DNA from: Chara braunii
Lineage: Eukaryota; Streptophyta; Charophyceae; Charales; Characeae
Direction: 5' to 3'
Assembly (NCBI GenBank): GCA_003427395.1
Contig: BFEA01000067.1
Span: 3,881,048 to 3,901,575, forward strand
DNA length: 20,528 bases
The notes beneath the pieces were generated by a model. It was not told where the DNA came from. It did not search any database and saw only the letters and a list, made by a program, of their open reading frames with translations. Below are positions 1 through 8,689 of the stretch, piece after piece (position 1 is the first letter of the stretch; every line of letters begins with the position of its first letter). The position numbers and the translations under genes are program-made.

Positions 1-80
1 CCGAACGCATCCCCAAGGGATCCCATACGTTCTTGCCTTCGGGTTCGAGCGTTCGGCCCATTCTGAACGCCGGTTACCCT
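1..80 (+). mobile_element. Right end of a CAGGG-ended non-autonomous DNA transposon (cut by window edge)
   Basis: The segment is rich in GAACG/CGTTCGG words and ends in GAACGCCGGTTACCCT against a TA tract. It matches the right ends of the two complete copies that follow (about 792-871 and 1553-1623), so it is the 3' terminus of a third copy whose body lies off the window. The last base of the usual AACCCTG terminus is missing. Confidence 0.7.
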
Positions 81-101
81 ATATATATATATATATATAT
101 A

Positions 102-700
102 CAGGGTTAACTGACCGAACGTTCAGGCGTTCGGGGTCCCGTTCGGGGGCCGAACACCTCCAGGTTCGGCCCCCGCCAAAATAAATTTCGGGCCTACACA
201 TAAGTTTTTTTTTCTGAATATTTTTTTGTGGGTTCTCTATGATGTAGCCTACATGCCTAAAACTTTTGAAGCCATTCTGCTACTCCAAAAAAACATTAAA
301 AATCGTGAAAGATGGGGGTGTCAAAACGTGCTCGCCCACTCACTATTTTGTTTTTTTTCACTTTAATTTTTTGTTTTCACTTTATTTCGGGACCTAAAAA
401 CAATTATTATTTAAAAAAAAAAAATTAATGAGTTATTGATTATGTAAACTACCTATCTGTAAATTTTCAGGCCATGTGTCAATGCCAAAAAATAATTAAA
501 AGTCGGCAAAGATGTCAGTGTCGGGTGCTGACATTCTCACTCATTTTAATTCTCTTTTTGTTTTTTCTTATTTTTATCATAGTGTTTATTTTTTGTATTT
601 GATTTTTAATTCAAATTTGGTAAAGATTTTGGATATATGGCCCAGGAAAATGTTGTTTTGTTTATTTTTCTACATAACAAATTGTTTTTTCGGAATTTTT

Positions 701-770
<70 letters not shown>

Positions 771-871
771 TCCGCGTTCGGCCTGAATGGTCGAACGCCT
801 TCCAAAGGGGTCCTGTACGTTCGGGCGTTCGGGTTCGGGCGTTCGGCCCGTCCCGAACGCCGGCAACCCTG
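102..871 (+). mobile_element. Non-autonomous DNA transposon, CAGGGTT terminal repeats, copy 1
   Basis: The left end reads CAGGGTTAACTGACCGAACG. The right end reads CCCGAACGCCGGCAACCCTG, whose reverse complement also begins CAGGGTT. TA tracts (81-101 and 872-885) lie on both sides and are the likely target or its duplication. Both ends carry clustered CGTTCGG/CCGAACG words, as subterminal transposase-binding repeats often do. The interior is AT-rich with no credible reading frame. It holds two related ~200 bp sub-units (about 184-383 and 384-580, each with an ATTTCGGG..CTA start and a CAAAGATG-like core) and a ~65 base T tract at 704-769. CAGGG ends and an 8 bp-compatible TA duplication would suit hAT elements, but no transposase is present, so the superfamily is a guess. 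Confidence 0.75.
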
Positions 872-885
872 GATTTATATATATA

Positions 886-1623
886 CAGGGTTACCTGACC
901 GAACGTTCGGGGGCCCCCGGGCTGACCCCTGAACGCCGTCCCCTTCGGGGGCCGAACACCTCCAGGTTCGGCCCCCGCCAAATTTTTTTTCGGGGTCTAA
1001 AAGTAAGTTTTTTTTTCTGAATTGTTTTTTGTTAGTTCTCTATGATGTAACCTACACGCATATAAATTTTGAAGCCATTCTGCTAAGCCAAAAAACATTA
1101 AAAAACGTCAAAGATGGGGGTGTCAAAACGTGCTCGCCCACTCACTATTTTGTTTTTTTTTTCACTTTTAACTTTTTGTTTTCACTTTATTTCGGGGCCT
1201 AAAAAAATTTATTATTTTTTGAATTTTTTTAATGAGCTATTGATTATGGAAACTACATTTCTGTAAATTTTCAGGGCATTTGACAATGCCAAAAAATAAT
1301 TAAAAATCGACAAAGATGGCGGTGTCGAAAAGGTGCTTGCACACTCACTCATTTTAATTCTCTTTTTATTTTTTCTTATTTTTATCATAGTGTTTATTTT
1401 TTGTATTTGATTTTTAATTTAAATTTGGTAAATAATTTGAATGTAGTTCCCAGGAAAATGTTGTTTAGTTTATTTGTCTCCATAACGTTTTATTTTTTAA
1501 GAATTGTTTGAAAACTGTTTTTTTTTTTTTTTTTTTTTCTCGTTCGGCCCGAACCGCTGAACGCCTTCCGAAGGGGTCCTGTACGTTCGGGCGTTCGGCC
1601 CGTCCCGAACGCAGGCAACCCTG
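886..1623 (+). mobile_element. Non-autonomous DNA transposon, CAGGGTT terminal repeats, copy 2
   Basis: Second head-to-tail copy of the element at 102-871. The left end is CAGGGTTACCTGACCGAACG and the right end CCCGAACGCAGGCAACCCTG; the outer 12 bases of the two ends match at 11 positions as an inverted repeat. The interior follows copy 1 in order, for example CTCTATGATGTA at about 1037 against 235 and CCCAGGAAAATGTTGTTT at about 1449 against 639. Its T tract (1517-1538) is shorter. TA-rich sequence flanks both sides. Confidence 0.75.
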
Positions 1624-1675
1624 TATATATATACACATATATATGTATATATATATATATACATATATATATATA
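1624..1675. repeat. TA-rich microsatellite at transposon junction
   Basis: Alternating T/A sequence with a few C and G interruptions follows the right end of transposon copy 2 directly. TA tracts also separate the other copies (81-101, 872-885), so this is probably the target microsatellite expanded after insertion. Confidence 0.8.
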
Positions 1676-2285
1676 AGGGGTTGTAAATACGAAACGATCA
1701 CTTATCACAATCACAGTGACACTCCCTTTAACTATATATGTGTGTGTGGTAGCAGACATTCAAATCCATAGTCTAAACCACAAACATACTTGCAATCACA
1801 TCAAAGATTTAACCAAAGTCCATGCACTACACGGGGACAACTTCAACCACTCTTTGCGCTCACACCCCTCGCTTTAGCCACACAACCCTCAACCCTTTTC
1901 CAACCTTCCAAGATAAAATCCTCAGTATCTTTGTTAAATGGTCATTCAATAAAGTCTGGGTAAAACACCCCAATGAAACAATTCAAACCGCGGGACTAAA
2001 GCCTTTAGGTTAAGTAGCAGGTGTGATTTGGAGTTGAGTCACAAACCGATGAATCGGCAACCGATTTGTCATCAGTGATAACAAAAGATGATACTTGTGG
2101 GATCAAGTTGAATCTAATCCAAATCATGAATCGAAAGGTTTAACGAAGACATGTAATACAAGACAAACCAATCTTCAATTCAGTTTATAAGTGTATAGAG
2201 AATGATCTTCATATCATGTATCACTCAAATTCTCTCATAACTAAGTATAAGTTTTTATATAAACAAGTGGCAAAGGAAAGTAAGA
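1676..2285. other. AT-rich intergenic sequence, nothing recognised
   Basis: About 600 bases of moderately AT-rich unique-looking sequence. Only short frames are open (the longest about 63 codons) and none resembles a known protein. No RNA gene or clear repeat was seen. Confidence 0.6.
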
Positions 2286-2830
2286 TTTTTGGTAGCATCT
2301 CCCCTACTTAGGATAGATTGCCAATTTGTTTTTCTATCAGAATATATTATAACTCCTCTAAACTAAGAAAATTTGGGTAGCGCTTTTTGTAGGAAAAATA
2401 TTTTTTCAAAACTTATACTCGCTCGAATATGAAACTGAAACAATCATTGACATTAAGATAAAATTCAACTTACTCCTTAGGTTTATAAAAATTTTGGCAG
2501 TGTTGCTCGTAGAGAAGATTATTTTCTAAAATTTATACAAAGTTAAATGCAGATTTAGAAATGATCCCGACTTCTCAAAATCAAGTTTTGTCTAACTCAT
2601 TTAATTAGCAAAAATTTGGGCAGTACTTCCCCTAGAAGAGGAAACTGTTCAGATTTCTACTAAGTTAGATGCAAACTTAGATAAAACATAATTTTGAAGA
2701 GTTAATATTTGACTAACACTTTGGTTTTTGTAGAAATTCCTGCGGTGCTTCTCATAGAGAAAGTCGCTTTCGAAAATTTATACAAGGCTAAGTATAATAA
2801 ATTATCTAAAAAAATGCAAAAATTGATCTA
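2286..2830. repeat. Degenerate ~120 bp tandem repeat, about five units
   Basis: A recognisable core of the form AAATTTGGGCAGTRCTTCYCCTAG recurs near 2286, 2368, 2490, 2611 and 2731. Apart from the first gap, spacing is about 120 bases. Each core is followed by an A/T-rich part with words like TTTATACAARGYTAARTRYA. The units differ by many substitutions, so the array is old. No frame stays open across units, so it behaves as satellite-like non-coding sequence. Confidence 0.65.
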
Positions 2831-2847
2831 AGTATAAAAAAGTTAAC

Positions 2848-2865
2848 TAAAAAAATACAAGAATT
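2848..2865. repeat. 18 bp direct repeat, left copy (probable target-site duplication)
   Basis: A T, seven A and TACAAGAATT are repeated without mismatch at 3089-3106. The two copies bracket a 223-base GC-rich segment of quite different composition, which is the expected footprint of an insertion with target-site duplication. Similar A-rich words occur just upstream (about 2806-2826), so a pre-existing local repeat is the alternative. Confidence 0.65.
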
Positions 2866-3088
2866 AGCAACAACTGTCGGCATCCACTATCACACGCGTC
2901 AACGGCATCGAGGCTAAGCCCTCGACATCACCAGGCTGCACGACGAACATAGCGAAGCAGCTCGGAGAGCGCATCGACCATGTCGTCAAAATCATCGGCG
3001 ATCTGGGTGACTTTACCAGTCTGGCATTGATCAGCAACACGGTGACCGTCATCAAGACAAACATCACCAAACTGCAAGCACGACCGAT
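2866..3088 (+). pseudogene. Inserted coding-like fragment, function unknown
   Basis: A GC-rich island inside AT-rich sequence. On the plus strand the frame from CAA at 2868 stays open to TGA at 3111, about 81 codons, and begins right after an in-frame TAG at the insertion junction. It has no start codon. The middle reads IAKQLGERIDHVV, then IIGDLGDFTSLA, then TVIKTNITKLQ, with regularly spaced hydrophobic residues as in a coiled coil or helical bundle. It resembles the helical part of a retroelement gag-type protein only in general character; I cannot name a family. The flanking 18 bp direct repeats and the A run at the 3' junction suggest retro-insertion of part of a transcript. The minus-strand frame here looks like a shadow. 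Confidence 0.45.
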
Positions 3089-3106
3089 TAAAAAAATACA
3101 AGAATT
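3089..3106. repeat. 18 bp direct repeat, right copy (probable target-site duplication)
   Basis: Identical over 18 bases to 2848-2865, at the other edge of the GC-rich insert. The run of seven A at its start could be partly the A tail of an inserted transcript. Confidence 0.65.
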
Positions 3107-3311
3107 TAACTGACTCCTATAGTTCCAGCACATGACGAGCATCTAAAGTACTAACTATCAAAGCTATGACTTAGAATAAGCAGAACTCGCACTCAACCAT
3201 ATGCAATAAGTAAGTACTCTCACCAGTTCTCCAAGTTGTTTTTACACAAGTAGTTCATCATCTCTTAGTTGAGTAAAAACCCAATACCAAGTTTACATAT
3301 GACATAAGAAG

Positions 3312-4000
3312 GTTAAGCCAAACCGAAGCCACATTGCGTAACCTTTAACTATGTATACACAAAACAGAGGGCACTACAACTTCGCTCTTCATTATGAAGT
3401 CAGCTAGACCAAACCGAAGCTACATTGTCTTGCTCTGCCAAGTGTTTAATATTCAAATTTATAACAAATTTATGAACCTTTTTAATGTTTTGAAAACCGT
3501 GAATGAGTCAAATCGAAGCCATATTGCTCAGTCTGTCTTAAAATACCTTCGTTATATTCTTAATTAATTATTTTATTATCCCTTTTGTGATAAGTTATAG
3601 TAAGACCAAACCGAAGCCACATTATCTGACCAGCTTATTCTATAAATAGTATAATACATATGCATATAGAAAATAATATTTTCAGGTTTCTCTTTATGTG
3701 AGTGACTTCGGACTAAGCTAAACCGAAGCCATATTGCTTAGCCCTCTGTCCAAATCTCTCTCAGAAAGAAATAAGTAGTTGGATCTGACCAAAGCCACAT
3801 TGTCAAACTCTTAAGACTCTTTCAACAGGCAAATCAACTTAAAAACAGCAACCAAGCCTGACCGAAGCCACATTGCCTAATTGTTTAGATAACAACTTAC
3901 AGGGGTATGACAATCAGACCTAGCCGGAGCCACATTGTCTGACTATCATAAACACAAACAATACGATAGTCAAACCTGACCGAAGCCACATTGCTTGGTT
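3312..4000. repeat. Array of nine short units with conserved core and complementary variable arms
   Basis: The core AAACCGAAGCCACATT (variants TAAACCGAAGCCATATT, CTGACCGAAGCCACATT) occurs nine times, starting near 3319, 3410, 3509, 3607, 3719, 3790, 3858, 3920 and 3976. The bases just left and right of the core pair with each other: GTTAAGC/GCGTAAC, TAGAC/GTCTT, TGAGT/GCTCA, CTAAGC/GCTTAG, TGAC/GTCA and TCAGAC/GTCTGA are good. The units near 3607, 3858 and 3976 pair less well. Arm sequences differ between units while the loop stays 17 bases, except at 3790 where it is 12. Spacer sequence between units (about 30-80 bases) shows no similarity by eye. There is no open reading frame across the array. 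Confidence 0.7.
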
Positions 4001-4002
4001 AT

Positions 4003-5250
4003 AGAGGAAACATTAATAAAACAAGGGAGACCCTATCATTGCAAGTAAAAACTATTTTTCCCCCACCTTCTCCCTGTTCAATCCCTTTAGAATCTGATTG
4101 TAGGCAGGCAAAGTTGCGCATGAATTTCTTTTGTTTATTCTGACTTAGTTCAGGAAAGTCAAACATAAAACTTGTAGGGATGCATTCAGTACAATCAGAC
4201 ATTCATAGATTAATGTACTCATAAGGGTTTTAGCAAGGTTTATAGAGGGAGTTGAAATGTTACCTCTTCGTTCCCTGCCTCCAAAACTCTTCTTGAGTTC
4301 CGACAGATCTCCTGCAATCGATGGGCAGACTCCCCACAGAGTCTTGATGCGGTTTTACGGGTTGCAATCCCACATGTCGTCTTCCTTTCGTAACCTCATA
4401 CTAGACTTAGAGTAAGAACGACAGAAAAAGGGGTTTCAGACGCTCGAGATACAAGAGGGGGACTGACTCAACTCGCTGGAGAGACCTTGATACATTCATA
4501 CGTCTGAGGGGCCCGCAATGGTGGCCAAGAAAAAAATGTGCAATCAAACGGCTACTCTTATGGTCGGTACGCAGCCCGAACAGACTCCGACTTTTTTCGA
4601 GCTGCAGCAATAGTACTTGTGTAGAATCGAATCACTCCCCCAGTCTGCAGTAACCATGCGCCGCTGTTATGCCAAAGTTAATTACTACAGTAGTCTGCCG
4701 ACACTGCGCATCCAGCAGTCTTGCGCAGTAGCTATATGGACGCAAACTGAATGCAATGACATCCTCCTCTGCAGTAGTTTCGCCACACCCTCATGCCACC
4801 TTCCTTCCCCTCTGATTAACATCCAGTCCCGCAGTCTTTATGCAATTGTGGTTAATCACGACACACCAGAGCCTCTATGTGAACGTAATCAAGAGTCAGC
4901 AACTCGGTCGAAGATCGTGTGTGTCACAACGTTTTAACGAGGTGTGCAAAACGCAATGTTTGGCAATCAAATTGTTGTATGCAGGTGGGAACACAGTGAG
5001 GCGCGGTTCCTAGCCAACACCAACCGTTCTTAGTGCAACTCAACGTCGTTTGTCGAATGAGGTGGCAAAGTCCATCATTCGCAGCAACCCGAACCCGGAG
5101 CGCGCAGCAATAGCAGTTCACGATCGCACAGTTTGCCACCAACATCAGTCTGAATCGTAACGAACAGTGCAAGCAGTGCCCTGCTTCGACAGACAGCAGC
5201 ACGGGTCATGCTATCGTTTGTTGGCAAGATGAGCGATGCATCAGCCAAGC
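4003..5250. other. Intergenic sequence with weak CAGT-rich repetition, no gene seen
   Basis: Mixed-composition sequence with only short overlapping frames (up to about 106 codons at 4617-4937) that look random. Between about 4635 and 4845 words such as CAGTCTGCAGTA, GCAGTCTTGCGCAGTAG and CTGCAGTAGTTTC recur at about 50-base intervals, suggesting a decayed short tandem repeat. Nothing else was recognised. Confidence 0.5.
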
Positions 5251-5400
5251 AGTAAGTCTCCAACCCGCACCCCTCCATCTGCTACTCGCTTCAAATAAAA
5301 TGGCACCGGCCAGATCGGCAGGTAAGTCTCCGTCTTAGCGCCTCACCTCACACTACTCTCATTAAGCAGTCGCGATCGCCCTTCAGGTAAGTCTCCAGCT
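5251..5400 (+). repeat. Three units opening with a splice-donor-like GTAAGTCTCC
   Basis: GTAAGTCTCC occurs at 5252, 5322 and 5387, spaced 70 and 65 bases, preceded by AG or AGG. Related words lie at 6584 (GTAGGTTTTCAGC), 6755 (GTAAGTCTTCAG) and 7118 (GTACGTCTTCGGC), followed by similar C/T-rich sequence with CTACTCT. The matches extend beyond the six-base donor consensus, so this is a decayed repeat family rather than independent donors. Real use as 5' splice sites cannot be excluded. Confidence 0.5.
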
Positions 5401-5980
5401 ATATACGGTTGAACTCGTGCTCCTTCCATCGCCTTCCCTCCATAGCTCGCCCGCTACTGCGTTCATACCCTGCTGCACTCAGGGGTGAATAGACAAATAG
5501 TGAGCCTCCCACTATAATAGGGGAAGATGTATGTGCCTGCTCAACTTTTCCCTATCTCTCTATGTTTTATGTATCTCTATACATCCTTTTGCCAACCACA
5601 CAGTCGAGACAGGTCCACATGTTCCAAAGCAGTATGTAAATGATGGATCAAACTGCCACGTTACAAACAGGAGAAAGACGCTGTCGGGGCAAATACCTGA
5701 CAAGGGTATTTGTCGGGGATTTTAAACGTCGGACGTTGTCTGACTCTTTCATTGAATTGAGGGACTTTATGAGAACAGCATTTGCCAAAAGTTTTTCAGA
5801 CCTGACCTATGACCGAGAGACTAAAAGTTTTTCGAACTTTAGTCCGGGCGTGTGTGGCGTCTGGGGGTAACAGATGTAAATAGGAAGAAGGGGTTTTATT
5901 TCCTGGTCCATGGGGGTTGACATCGAGCCAGAGGGTTGACAGGCCGATGCCAAGGTCACGAGGCGAACAGACGGGGCTGG
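5401..5980. other. Intergenic sequence, no gene recognised
   Basis: Short frames only (up to about 76 codons). A small inverted repeat lies near 5689-5712 (CAAATACC, six-base loop, GGTATTTG). Nothing resembles a known coding region. Confidence 0.5.
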
Positions 5981-5983
5981 GCC

Positions 5984-6075
5984 TGCCAGCAAAGCCTATT
6001 AGGCTTCAGGCAGAAAGGGCCTAAGGCCACAGGCAGGCAGGACCTGCAGAGCCTTAGGCAAGTAGGGCCTGCAAA
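5984..6075. repeat. Short imperfect tandem repeat, AGGGCCTGCAAAGCC type
   Basis: GGGCCTGCCAGCAAAGCCT, GGGCCTAAGGCCACAGGC, GGACCTGCAGAGCCTTAGGC and GGGCCTGCAAAGC follow each other at roughly 25-40 base steps. AGGCCT-like words and their complements alternate, so the stretch could also fold on itself. Confidence 0.55.
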
Positions 6076-6125
6076 GCACCAACTGGGGGGATAGCGACTG
6101 GGCAAATTCTTCTTATAGAAGAGCT

Positions 6126-6151
6126 GCTCCTATCACTATCGTGATAGGAGC
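6126..6151. repeat. Perfect 11 bp inverted repeat with 4-base loop
   Basis: GCTCCTATCAC, loop TATC, then GTGATAGGAGC. It lies directly upstream of the tRNA-like relic at 6152-6210. Confidence 0.8.
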
Positions 6152-6210
6152 TAACCCAGTAGGTTACAGTGTTAGACTCTCATCCAGCGGATACCGGGAT
6201 CGAACTGCAC
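6152..6210 (+). repeat. tRNA-derived relic (SINE head or decayed tRNA)
   Basis: The order CAGTAGGTTACAGTG, TTAGACTCTCATCCAG, then GGGATCGAACTG resembles D arm, anticodon region and T arm with a Pol III B box (GGATCGAACTG at 6197-6207 against consensus GGTTCGANNCC). The 5' half is poor and I could not close an acceptor stem, so this is not a functional tRNA. Confidence 0.4.
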
Positions 6211-6333
6211 TCGCCGCCGGGCTAGCTCCTTTTGGAGCAGCCCACTCCCAACGCTGCCAGCGCGGTCCGATCTGGCCGTTCGATTGTGAAGATCGCGCGA
6301 CTCATATCGGTTGCGCGGATCAGCATGACCGGG

Positions 6334-6364
6334 AGGGCTCCCACCTTTGCGAAAAGGCGGGAGC
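6334..6364. repeat. Imperfect hairpin in GC-rich segment
   Basis: GGCTCCCACCTTT faces AAAGGCGGGAGCC across a few bases, with one A/C mismatch. It sits inside a short GC-rich island (about 6190-6400) where frames of 60-130 codons are open on both strands and none is recognisable. Confidence 0.6.
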
Positions 6365-6419
6365 CGATGCGCTCGACAACGTTCTGGTTGAAAGACAATA
6401 TCTGCATGCTTGGAAATGA

Positions 6420-7576
6420 CGACCCTTCTCATCCACGCGGATCCCTGCCTGTGACTTACCAAGCGCAAAATGAGAGTGGATCTTTCGCTATAACATAAAA
6501 CTATATACCGCTTCCTAGCTATGCACGTAGGGAGATAGCGTGTCGTACCTACCCCCACGAAGGTCAGCATCGTACCACCCGTAGGTAGGTTTTCAGCTAT
6601 TCACGGTCTCACTCTCACTCTCCTCTGTTGATTGTATGAGCAGATTCAGAATGAATCTCCCACAGAATAACGGGAAGATGGTATCCTCCTTCGTCCTTCA
6701 TCCTCGCCTCATGTCCCTTTTGTTGACAGAACGGTCTCTCGTGCCTCTGTTAGGTAAGTCTTCAGTTTCGCCGCTACTCTTTCACTACCTCCATCGTTCG
6801 AAAAGACACTGCTCGATTCACAAATCTTATTTTCCCTTCGCTTTCTACTCCATCCCCCGTTCTTCTTGCTTTCCTCTCTTTCGCCCCCTTCTATAGCTCG
6901 CTCCTAACTTGGTATGAAGAACCGCAATAACGAATCGAAGTTTTGACGACGAGAATCTCCTACCTTTACGATCTGGCAACTAGGGCGAAAAATGAACATA
7001 ATGACGCCCGTAAGAGATACTCATATAAGAAGGAAAACGAGACTAATATATCAAGCCACGGGGTGAATCTTCCCTTACGTCACTTTCATCGATAGGACGC
7101 TTAGCGCACTGGGCAAGGTACGTCTTCGGCTTCTCACTACTCTAATCGGTAGGGTACGCAACGTGCCAGCCGTCACATACGTCTCCTACGTCGTGGCCCG
7201 GGTTCTGTTCACACATCCTCCCTTGATAAAAAGCGCAGTGCAGCAGCGTTTTCCTTTACGTTTGTCAGATAAATTTACAATCTCGCGCGGTCGTGCTTGG
7301 CAGTCCCGCGCCCTGCAGGGATCGCTGAACCTCACGGTAGTGTCACGCAGGATTTTTCTTCGGAGTTGTTGAAAATAACAAGTCACCACTCCGACCGTAC
7401 GTGTGTGCTATACCTCTCACGACCTCCCACGACAGGTCGGGGTGCCCCGAGGTACAACTTACCTCTACCCAAGGGTTGTCACCACCCTCCGGTAGCCGTA
7501 TCCCTGTTGAGCTACCGACCGAGATTCGAAGGCTTTTACTTGCCTTTGTAGAGGTAGGTCGGCCCACATGCGTAGG
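6420..7576. other. Intergenic sequence with repeat relics, no gene seen
   Basis: Holds isolated members of the GTAAGTCTYC-type repeat (6584, 6755, 7118) and a relic at about 6636-6685 (AGAATGAATCTCCCACAG..GGGAAGAT) resembling the interior of the small inverted-repeat element at 14031-14139. Frames are short and overlapping. A GAGATTCGAAGG word near 7521 recalls a B box, but no matching A box was found. Confidence 0.45.
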
Positions 7577-7663
7577 CTGAATATCTAGAAGTCTAGGATA
7601 AGGAAACGTGAATATCTAAAAGTCAGGATGTGATCTCCTTATCTTAGACTTCTAGATATTCAG
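7577..7663. ncRNA. Candidate long hairpin, 28 bp stem and 31-base loop
   Basis: The left arm 7577-7604 starts CTGAATATCTAGAAGTC and the right arm 7636-7663 ends GACTTCTAGATATTCAG. The arms are complementary over 28 positions; the one non-Watson-Crick position is a G/U pair if transcribed on this strand. The loop contains a partial third copy of the arm (GTGAATATCTAAAAGTC, from 7608). Size and pairing suit a small-RNA precursor, but a miniature foldback transposon gives the same picture. No promoter is recognisable. Confidence 0.45.
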
Positions 7664-8180
7664 GTCGAACTTTTAGAAGGCTGTCTATTTCCACTTATGA
7701 ATCTAAAATGTATTATTCTCCAAACAAATTATTAATCAAACCTTCTAACAACCAAGGACACCCTATCTTTCCTAACAGAATATGACTTAGCTGGATATCA
7801 GACACTGTTGAAGTTATATAGGACAAACTTCAATCATGAGGAGGGTAAAAGATGAAAGGACGAGAAAATGACCCGTGACAACAATAAGAGGCCTTAACCG
7901 AACAAAAAAAAAGAATTTTGATAAAATCCATAATATGGAACAAGGAAGAAAATTGATTGTAGGATCCTTTCAATGTTGGCGCTGACCGGTTTTCAATGGG
8001 CATACTTGAGGTTATTGGTAGGATTTTTTCGACCAAACACACACTATCAATAGATGGGTAATCAACTCCCATACGGTCAGTATCCGCTGATTTAGACTTA
8101 GTGTCTATCAGTTCTAGGTCAGGTACATCAAAGATACTACTGATGTAAATAATTTTTTTGATAAGGTTCCGTTGCGGATT
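7664..8180. other. AT-rich intergenic sequence, nothing recognised
   Basis: No frame longer than about 80 codons and no similarity to a known protein or RNA. The reverse frame at 7830-8072 looks random. Confidence 0.5.
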
Positions 8181-8199
8181 GTTTTTTTAAATTGATAAA

Positions 8200-8345
8200 T
8201 AAAATTTTATTTCAAACGGGCTCAGTGCCCAAGGCTTATATCTATCAAGTGACAAATTCACTCCTGACAGCAAGGGCTAAGCGACCTCGAACCCTCAACC
8301 TCAAGTAGAGTTTCCCCAGTGTAGCAAGACACATAAGAAGAAAAA
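8200..8345 (-). mobile_element. Possible tRNA-derived SINE relic, minus strand
   Basis: Read on the minus strand, about 8330-8270 gives CTACACTGGGGAAACTC followed by GAGGTTGAGGGTTCGAGGTC, an A-box-like and B-box-like pair at tRNA-like spacing. An A/T-rich tail follows around 8190-8215. No target-site duplication was found, so this is tentative. Confidence 0.35.
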
Positions 8346-8689
8346 CAAATTCCACTTTATAAAGCTCTACGAATACTTTTTGTTTTTTTCCTTCCTTTTT
8401 TTTTGTTTTTTTTAATTTTATTTTATTTTAATAGGACGATGCTCCAATCTATTCGTGGGGAGCAACACGACTAGGAACTGGGTCTAGCGTACCTTATCAG
8501 AATACAAAAATGAGCTACTGGGGCCATTACCCGGCTTCGGTTAAGAACAATTGAAGAAAAAGGAAAACTCATAAACATTCAGAAGATGTGTGTCAACAAG
8601 CCTCCCAACCATGAATGAGAAAGATGAAACTTATTCAATCCACCTTCGACCACCACTAGCATGGTTGTTTTCAGCATGAACTGAAGCTC
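8346..8689. other. Intergenic sequence, no gene seen
   Basis: Contains a T-rich stretch (about 8380-8430). GGGGCCATTACCCGGCTT near 8519 recurs near 9563, tying this stretch to the duplicated block downstream. No coding region was recognised. Confidence 0.5.

Noticed and set aside
670-1759. Short frames in the first transposon copies, including poly-lysine ends
   Set aside because: They are translations of T tracts and terminal repeats and are not shared as intact frames between the copies.
3312-4000. CRISPR-like array
   Set aside because: The repeats are short and variable, the spacers range widely in length, there are no cas genes, and the context is eukaryotic.
6172-6570. Possible gene on a GC-rich island (frames of 61-132 codons on both strands)
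   Set aside because: No product resembled a known protein, several frames are open at once, and a hairpin and a tRNA-like relic account for part of the sequence.
7430-7560. Possible tRNA (GGTAGCTCAACAGGG on the minus strand, GAGATTCGAAGG on the plus strand)
   Set aside because: The A-box-like and B-box-like words are on opposite strands and no cloverleaf can be formed.
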